From Fimbriimonadales bacterium (GTDB lineage: Bacteria > Armatimonadota > Fimbriimonadia > Fimbriimonadales > GBS-DC), in the NCBI GenBank assembly GCA_025998675.1, contig AP024673.1, forward strand, positions 1,205,221-1,269,220: a stretch of 64,000 nucleotides of DNA. The letters are read 5' to 3'. Below, in pieces: positions 60,012-64,000 of this stretch (positions within the stretch are counted from its first letter, which is position 1; the number at the start of each line of letters is the position of its first letter). Under the pieces are notes generated by a model. The model saw only the letters and a program-made list of their open reading frames with translations, was not told the DNA's origin and did no database searches. Both the position numbers and the translations under genes were made by a program.

Positions 60012-61073
60012 TCACGGCGTTTCGAGGAGGCTGCTGTCGCCCAGCATCAGGCGCAGTGTGCGCGGGCGACGCGCCCCGCCGCGCACCACCACATGCTTGC
60101 CCAGCAGACTCCCCTCGATGCGCGTCTCCACCGACTCGACGAGACTGCCCTCCAGCACGATGCTGTACTCGATTTCGCAACTGATCAGGCGCACGCCGTC
60201 GCCAATCGCTGTGAACGCGCCGATGTAGCAATCTTCTAAATAGCAGTTCGCGCCGATAATCGCGGGTCCGCGCACGGTGCAGCGGCGCAGCACGCTCCCC
60301 TCGCCAATCGCTACACGCCCGTAGAGGGTCGTCTCTTCCAGCGCGCCCCGATTCGACGGGGACAAATCCTCCAGCACCAGTCGGTTGGCTTCCAGCAGCG
60401 CGTCGAGGCTGCCCGTGTCTTTCCACCAGCCCGTAATCTGTTGCGATTCGACCGTGTAGCCGTGATCGATGAGGTACTGGATGGCGTCGGTGATTTCCAG
60501 CTCGCCGCGCCACGAGGGTTGAATGGCGCGCGCCGCGTCGAAGATATGCTTGTCGAACAGGTAGACGCCGACCAGCGCAAGGTTGCTGGGCGGCTCTTTG
60601 GGCTTCTCGATGAGGCGCACGACGCGCTCGCCCTGCAACTCAGCGACGCCGAACTCCTGCGGGTTGGGCACTTCCGCCAGCAGGATCAGCGCGTTGGGCT
60701 GGCGCTGCTGGAACGCGGCGACCAGCGGCTGGAGGCTGGAGGTCACGAGGTTGTCGCCCAGATACATCACGAACGGCTCGTCTTGCAGGTAGGGTTCGGC
60801 GGTTAGCACCGCGTGCGCCAGCCCCAGCGGTTCAGGCTGCGGGATATAGGTCACGCGCACGCCCCAGCGACTGCCGTCGCCGACCGCGCGTTCGATTTCG
60901 GCGGCGGTGTCGCCCACAATCATGCCCACCTCGCGGATGCCCGCCGCCGCGATGGCTTCCAGCCCGTAGAACAGCACGGGCTTGTTGGCGACGGGCACCA
61001 GCTGTTTCGCCATGCTGAAGGTAATCGGGCGCAGGCGCGTGCCCTTCCCGCCTGCCAGTATCAGCGCCTTCAT
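60012..61073 (-). CDS. Glucose-1-phosphate thymidylyltransferase, long form
   Basis: Sugar nucleotidylyltransferase of 353 residues: KALILAGGKGTRLRPITFSMAKQLVPVANKP at the N-terminus, FVMYLGDNLV, EFGVAELQGERVVRLIEKPKEP and WWKDTGSLDALLEAN. A C-terminal left-handed beta-helix of hexapeptide repeats follows (residues about 240-340). This matches the long RmlA-type family found with deoxysugar pathways. The start at 61073 is set by ATGA overlap with the upstream hydrolase gene; a longer frame is rejected. It may feed surface polysaccharide synthesis. Confidence 0.91.
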   Translation of the reverse strand: MKALILAGGKGTRLRPITFSMAKQLVPVANKPVLFYGLEAIAAAGIREVGMIVGDTAAEIERAVGDGSRWGVRVTYIPQPEPLGLAHAVLTAEPYLQDEPFVMYLGDNLVTSSLQPLVAAFQQRQPNALILLAEVPNPQEFGVAELQGERVVRLIEKPKEPPSNLALVGVYLFDKHIFDAARAIQPSWRGELEITDAIQYLIDHGYTVESQQITGWWKDTGSLDALLEANRLVLEDLSPSNRGALEETTLYGRVAIGEGSVLRRCTVRGPAIIGANCYLEDCYIGAFTAIGDGVRLISCEIEYSIVLEGSLVESVETRIEGSLLGKHVVVRGGARRPRTLRLMLGDSSLLETP

Positions 61074-62170
61074 CGGGCAAATGCGCTGAGCGCGCCGTAC
61101 ACCGTCGCGGCGAATTCGCGGAAGAAGGCGGCGACAGCGGGCGCGAGGCTCGTCACCCAGTCGTTCATCGCGCGCCACGAACTCAGGCTCGGCAGGTAGC
61201 TGCGCCAGCCCGACGCGCTCGGCTTGCCCTTCAGGTGCGTGTCCAGCCAGCGCGTCACCTCGCCAATCACAGTCAACCAGTCGGTCGGCGGCGGCACATG
61301 CCCGCCCTTGTACCAGACGACCTTCTTCGGCTCGCCCGCCGCGTTATGCAGCGCCTTGTTCGACTCAACGGGCACCACATCGTCCGCATCGCCGTTGATG
61401 AACAGCACCGGGCGCGGCGCAATCCGCCCCACCCAGTTCACGGGGTCCACGACATCCATCACGCGCAACGCTTCCTGCATCTGCTGCGGGTTATTGCGCG
61501 CGGCGTCGCGCCACATCGAGAGCGTGCTTTTTTCCATCAGAATCTTCCAGTCGCCGCCCGCCACCAGCAGCACAGGCGCTTTCACGCGCTCGTCAACGCC
61601 CGCAAACATCGAGCCGATAATCCCGCCCATGCTCGCGCCGATGTAGCCGATGCGGTTGGGGTCTATCTCCGAGCGCGTCTGCAGGTAGTCCACACCGCGC
61701 CGCAGGTCAATCACGGTCTGAATCAGCGCGTCGCGGGCGCGGTAGGGGTACATCCCGAAGAAGGGAAGATCATCGCTGGGCTTGCGCTCGCCGTGATACT
61801 GCGCGTCGATAGCGAACAGCGCATAGCCCGCCGTCGTCAGCGGACCCCAGAGCATCTGGAACATGCGCTTGTCGCTGCCCAGCCCGTGCATCAGAATCAC
61901 GCACGGCAACTTCTCCTCGCCGCGATTTTTGGGCAAGATGAGCAGCGCAGGCACGCGCTGATCGCGCGCACTGCGATAGGTAATCTTGAGGACGCGGTAC
62001 TGCGCGGTCTCTTCGGCGGGGGTCTCCTGTGGGCTGAGCGGCAGGCTCTTGTCGTACCCGAAAATCAGGTCAGCGTCGTAGCGGGGGGCTTGTTGAGTCT
62101 GGCTGCAGCCTGAGAGCATCAGCCCCAGCGCCAGCCCCAGAACAGCCGACATACGCCTGTGTATTCGCAT
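61070..62170 (-). CDS. Lipoprotein alpha/beta hydrolase (acyl esterase/dienelactone hydrolase-like)
   Basis: A 366-residue exported hydrolase. The signal peptide ends in a lipobox, LMLSGC, so lipid anchoring is predicted. The hydrolase domain shows CVILMHGLGSDKRMF (oxyanion region), IGYIGASMGGIIG (nucleophile Ser in GASMGG), FINGDADDVVP (acid) and GGHVPP (His). About 45 extra residues at the C-terminus form an amphipathic tail. The substrate is unknown. It overlaps the nucleotidylyltransferase gene by 4 nt. Confidence 0.87.
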   Translation of the reverse strand: MRIHRRMSAVLGLALGLMLSGCSQTQQAPRYDADLIFGYDKSLPLSPQETPAEETAQYRVLKITYRSARDQRVPALLILPKNRGEEKLPCVILMHGLGSDKRMFQMLWGPLTTAGYALFAIDAQYHGERKPSDDLPFFGMYPYRARDALIQTVIDLRRGVDYLQTRSEIDPNRIGYIGASMGGIIGSMFAGVDERVKAPVLLVAGGDWKILMEKSTLSMWRDAARNNPQQMQEALRVMDVVDPVNWVGRIAPRPVLFINGDADDVVPVESNKALHNAAGEPKKVVWYKGGHVPPPTDWLTVIGEVTRWLDTHLKGKPSASGWRSYLPSLSSWRAMNDWVTSLAPAVAAFFREFAATVYGALSAFAR

Positions 62171-62211
62171 ACAAGTTAAGATACCCCAGCTCTGGTATAA
62201 TTCCATCAGGT

Positions 62212-63174
62212 ATGACGCTCACGCGCGAGGACATTCTGGATGCTGTACGCATGCTGCAGGGGGATGAAGACCTGCTGGTAGAGACGATGCGCGCCCTGCT
62301 GGATGAGCGGGTGATGCGCATCCTGCTCACACGCGCGCCCGAAGTGTACGAGGCGTTTCGGCGCTTTGTGCTGACGGAGGAGCTGCTGCAGCTGCCTGCC
62401 GAGTTCCGCGAGTTTCGTGAACAGGTCGAAACTCGCTTCGATCGGCTGGAGACCGAACTGAGGGAGTTCAAGCAGGAAGCTCGCGAACGATTCGATCGCC
62501 TCGAGCGCGGTCAAGAGGAGTTGCGCGCGGGACAGGAAGAACTGCGCGCGGGACAGGAAGAACTGCGCGCGGGACAGGAAGAACTGCGCGCGGGACAGGA
62601 AGAACTGCGCGAGCGGGTCGGCAGGCTGGAAGCAGGACAGGAAGAACTACGCGCGGGACAGGAAGAGTTGCGCGCAGGACAGCAAATCCTGATCCAGCGG
62701 GTGGACAGTCTCGATGAGTGGCGGCGGGGCGAGATTGCGCGTCGTGAGGGCGCAGATTACCAGCGTGAGATTGTCCGCCGCGCCCGACGCATTCTGGGTC
62801 CCGGACAGGGCGGCTCGCCAGAAGAGAGTCAGGCGGTCTCCGACCAGATTAGCGCTTGGCTCGAGGAAGCAGGGATTATGGAGGACGATGTGCCGCCACG
62901 CAGTGACCCGCTGCGCGCGGACTTGGTCTGGTGGAAAGGGCGCAAGGTCGCAGTGGCGGAGATTTCCGTCAAGGTGAACGGCGACGATGTGGAGCGGGCG
63001 CGCCTGCGCGCCGATACGCTTCGACAAGCAGGGCTGGACGCAATCCCTGTGGTGATTGGCGCGGAGTGGGCGCACCCCGAAACGCCCGAACGCGCCCAGA
63101 AAGCGGGCGTCGAGTGGCGCGTGGGCAGGCAGGTCTCGCAGGGATTGCGCGAATTTCACGCCTACGCCCCCTGA
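62212..63174 (+). CDS. Coiled-coil protein with GQEELRA tandem repeats and a PD-(D/E)XK-like C-domain
   Basis: A 320-residue protein. The N-terminal helical region (about residues 1-70) is followed by a coiled coil containing seven GQEELR heptad units (about 100-158). A C-terminal domain then carries RADLVWWKGRKVAVAEIS followed by ERARLRADTLRQAGLDAIPVVIG. That layout is seen in DUF3782-like nuclease-fold proteins, but the usual E-x-K is E-I-S here, so catalysis is uncertain. TATAAT (62196-62201) ends 10 nt before the ATG, suggesting a leaderless message. Confidence 0.75.
   Translation: MTLTREDILDAVRMLQGDEDLLVETMRALLDERVMRILLTRAPEVYEAFRRFVLTEELLQLPAEFREFREQVETRFDRLETELREFKQEARERFDRLERGQEELRAGQEELRAGQEELRAGQEELRAGQEELRERVGRLEAGQEELRAGQEELRAGQQILIQRVDSLDEWRRGEIARREGADYQREIVRRARRILGPGQGGSPEESQAVSDQISAWLEEAGIMEDDVPPRSDPLRADLVWWKGRKVAVAEISVKVNGDDVERARLRADTLRQAGLDAIPVVIGAEWAHPETPERAQKAGVEWRVGRQVSQGLREFHAYAP
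62509..62684 (+). repeat. 21-bp in-frame tandem repeats coding GQEELRA
   Basis: Five consecutive and two further units of a 21-bp repeat, most of them identical (GCGGGACAGGAAGAACTGCGC pattern), separated by one diverged unit. Near-identity at the DNA level suggests recent copy-number change, and lengths may vary between strains. Confidence 0.9.
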
Positions 63175-63200
63175 CGCCCCAGCAGGTACAATTCCCCTGA

Positions 63201-64000
63201 ATGTCTGTGAACGAAACGCAAACCGTTCTGGTGGGGCAGTCGCGTGCGCAGCTGCGGGAATGGGCGGCGACAACCCTCGGCGAGCCTGCCTATCGGGGCG
63301 CGCAACTGGCGAAATGGATCTACGAGAAGGCGGCGGCAGACTTCGACGCGATGACCGATCTGCCCGCTGCCATGCGCACACGCCTGCGCGAAGTCGCCCG
63401 CGTGACGCCGAACACGCTCAGCGCGACTCAGCGCTCCAGAGACGGCGCCATCAAATGCCTGCTGCGCCTTGCCGACGGCAACGAGGTGGAATGCGTGCTG
63501 CTGCCCTACGAGGAGCGTGTGTCGGTATGCCTCTCGACGCAGGTGGGCTGCGCGATGGGCTGTCGTTTCTGCGCGACGGCGCAGGGCGGCTACACGCGCA
63601 ACCTCACCGCAGGCGAGATTATCGACCAGCTGCTGCATCTGCAACGGCTCAGCGAGCGACGCATCACGCATGTGGCGCTGATGGGCATGGGCGAGCCGCT
63701 GCTGAACCTCGAGAACGCCCTCGATGCGCTGCGCCTGATGCACGACGAAATCGGGATTGGCTATCGGCGGATGACGATCTCCACCGTCGGAATCGTGCCC
63801 AAAATCTACGCGCTGGCGGAACGCAATCTGCCCATCACGCTGGCGGTCTCGCTGCACGCGCCCGACAACGAGACCCGCGCGCAGATTATGCCCGTGAACC
63901 GCAAGTGGGGCGTCGATACGCTGATTCAGGCGGCGCGCGACTATTTCGAAACGACCCGACGACGAATCACCTTCGAGTACCTGCTGCTGCGCGGCGTGAA
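63201..64000 (+). CDS. rlmN: 23S rRNA (adenine2503-C2)-methyltransferase RlmN (3' end outside window)
   Basis: Radical SAM enzyme that methylates A2503 of 23S rRNA and A37 of some tRNAs. The first 266 residues are present: an N-terminal domain with AKWIYEKAAADFDAMTDLPAAMR, then the radical SAM triad CAMGCRFCATA (CxxxCxxC). MGMGEPLLNL and SLHAPDNETRAQIMPVNRKW follow. The second catalytic Cys lies beyond the window edge. TACAAT at 63187-63192 ends 8 nt before the ATG at 63201, again leaderless in form. Confidence 0.95.
   Translation, partial: MSVNETQTVLVGQSRAQLREWAATTLGEPAYRGAQLAKWIYEKAAADFDAMTDLPAAMRTRLREVARVTPNTLSATQRSRDGAIKCLLRLADGNEVECVLLPYEERVSVCLSTQVGCAMGCRFCATAQGGYTRNLTAGEIIDQLLHLQRLSERRITHVALMGMGEPLLNLENALDALRLMHDEIGIGYRRMTISTVGIVPKIYALAERNLPITLAVSLHAPDNETRAQIMPVNRKWGVDTLIQAARDYFETTRRRITFEYLLLRGV

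Noticed and set aside
1-64000. CRISPR array
   Set aside because: I saw no regularly spaced direct repeats with unique spacers. The palindromic repeats found are dispersed, and the 21-bp tandem array is coding sequence.
1-64000. tRNA or rRNA genes
   Set aside because: No GTTCGA-type T-arm with cloverleaf partners and no conserved rRNA stretch was recognised by eye. A tRNAscan/Infernal run would settle this.

Overview
The window is a gene-dense, GC-rich bacterial chromosome segment. It carries about 64 protein-coding genes, mostly in short co-directional operons with ATGA or GTGA overlaps. No rRNA, tRNA or CRISPR array was seen. The mix suggests an Armatimonadota-like bacterium, perhaps a thermophile: a DUF1559-type pseudopilin, repeated Uma2 nucleases, an exosortase-linked polysaccharide locus, a K+-dependent membrane pyrophosphatase and outer-membrane functions (LptF/G, MlaD, Wza). 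This placement is an inference from gene content, not from a marker phylogeny.

Layout. 1-2.65 kb: the start of a type III-B CRISPR effector operon (cmr1, then a truncated cmr2/cas10), read leftwards. Upstream of it is a tiny acidic, Trp-rich protein with a perfect sigma70 promoter, a palindromic operator and its own terminator. 3-17.7 kb: mpg, a pentulose kinase, a TPR/zinc-ribbon membrane protein, an LptF/G permease, der, mnmA, envelope proteins, a methyltransferase remnant, gcvPB, a lipoate ligase-like gene carrying a palindromic insertion, an MFS transporter, a Cys-rich exported protein and a beta-barrel-like protein. 17.8-27.9 kb: a sugar isomerase, rpsF-ssb-rpsR, a copper ATPase, an ACT protein, an oxidoreductase, a pseudopilin, a SpoIID protein, dgt and apt. 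27.9-33.7 kb: an orphan Mu-type portal protein, a nucleoside-type ABC ATPase, a UPF0175/DUF3368 toxin-antitoxin pair, ribE and a Nudix hydrolase.

33.7-42.6 kb, read leftwards: an exopolysaccharide/exosortase operon. In transcription order it holds a Wza-like exporter, a Wzc-like co-polymerase, a sugar transferase, an epimerase, a UbiA-type polyprenyl-phosphate sugar synthase, GtrA, an exosortase, EpsI and an ABC ATPase, then the Nudix gene and ribE. 42.8-48.5 kb: pyrophosphatase, dockerin-like protein, polysaccharide deacetylase, MlaD. 48.5-50.7 kb: rplI and dnaA tail to tail, with an AT-rich possible origin upstream of dnaA. 50.7-57.6 kb: phoU, yggS, sepF, two mosaic Uma2 genes, an alcohol dehydrogenase, and nuoB and nuoI with a HEPN/MNT toxin-antitoxin pair stitched between them. 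57.6-64 kb: acs, a repeat-rich intergenic region, a sugar-phosphate nucleotidylyltransferase, a lipoprotein hydrolase, a coiled-coil repeat protein and the start of rlmN.

Three themes cross the window. (1) Many start codons lie only 6-10 nt after a -10 box of the form GGTATACT or GGTACAAT, so leaderless transcription looks common. (2) Two families of palindromic repeats share one architecture, an outer stem enclosing two hairpins. They occur between genes and also inside open reading frames. (3) Defence and mobile-element remnants are scattered among housekeeping genes: CRISPR III-B, two toxin-antitoxin pairs, a portal gene, a methyltransferase fragment and a MITE-like composite.
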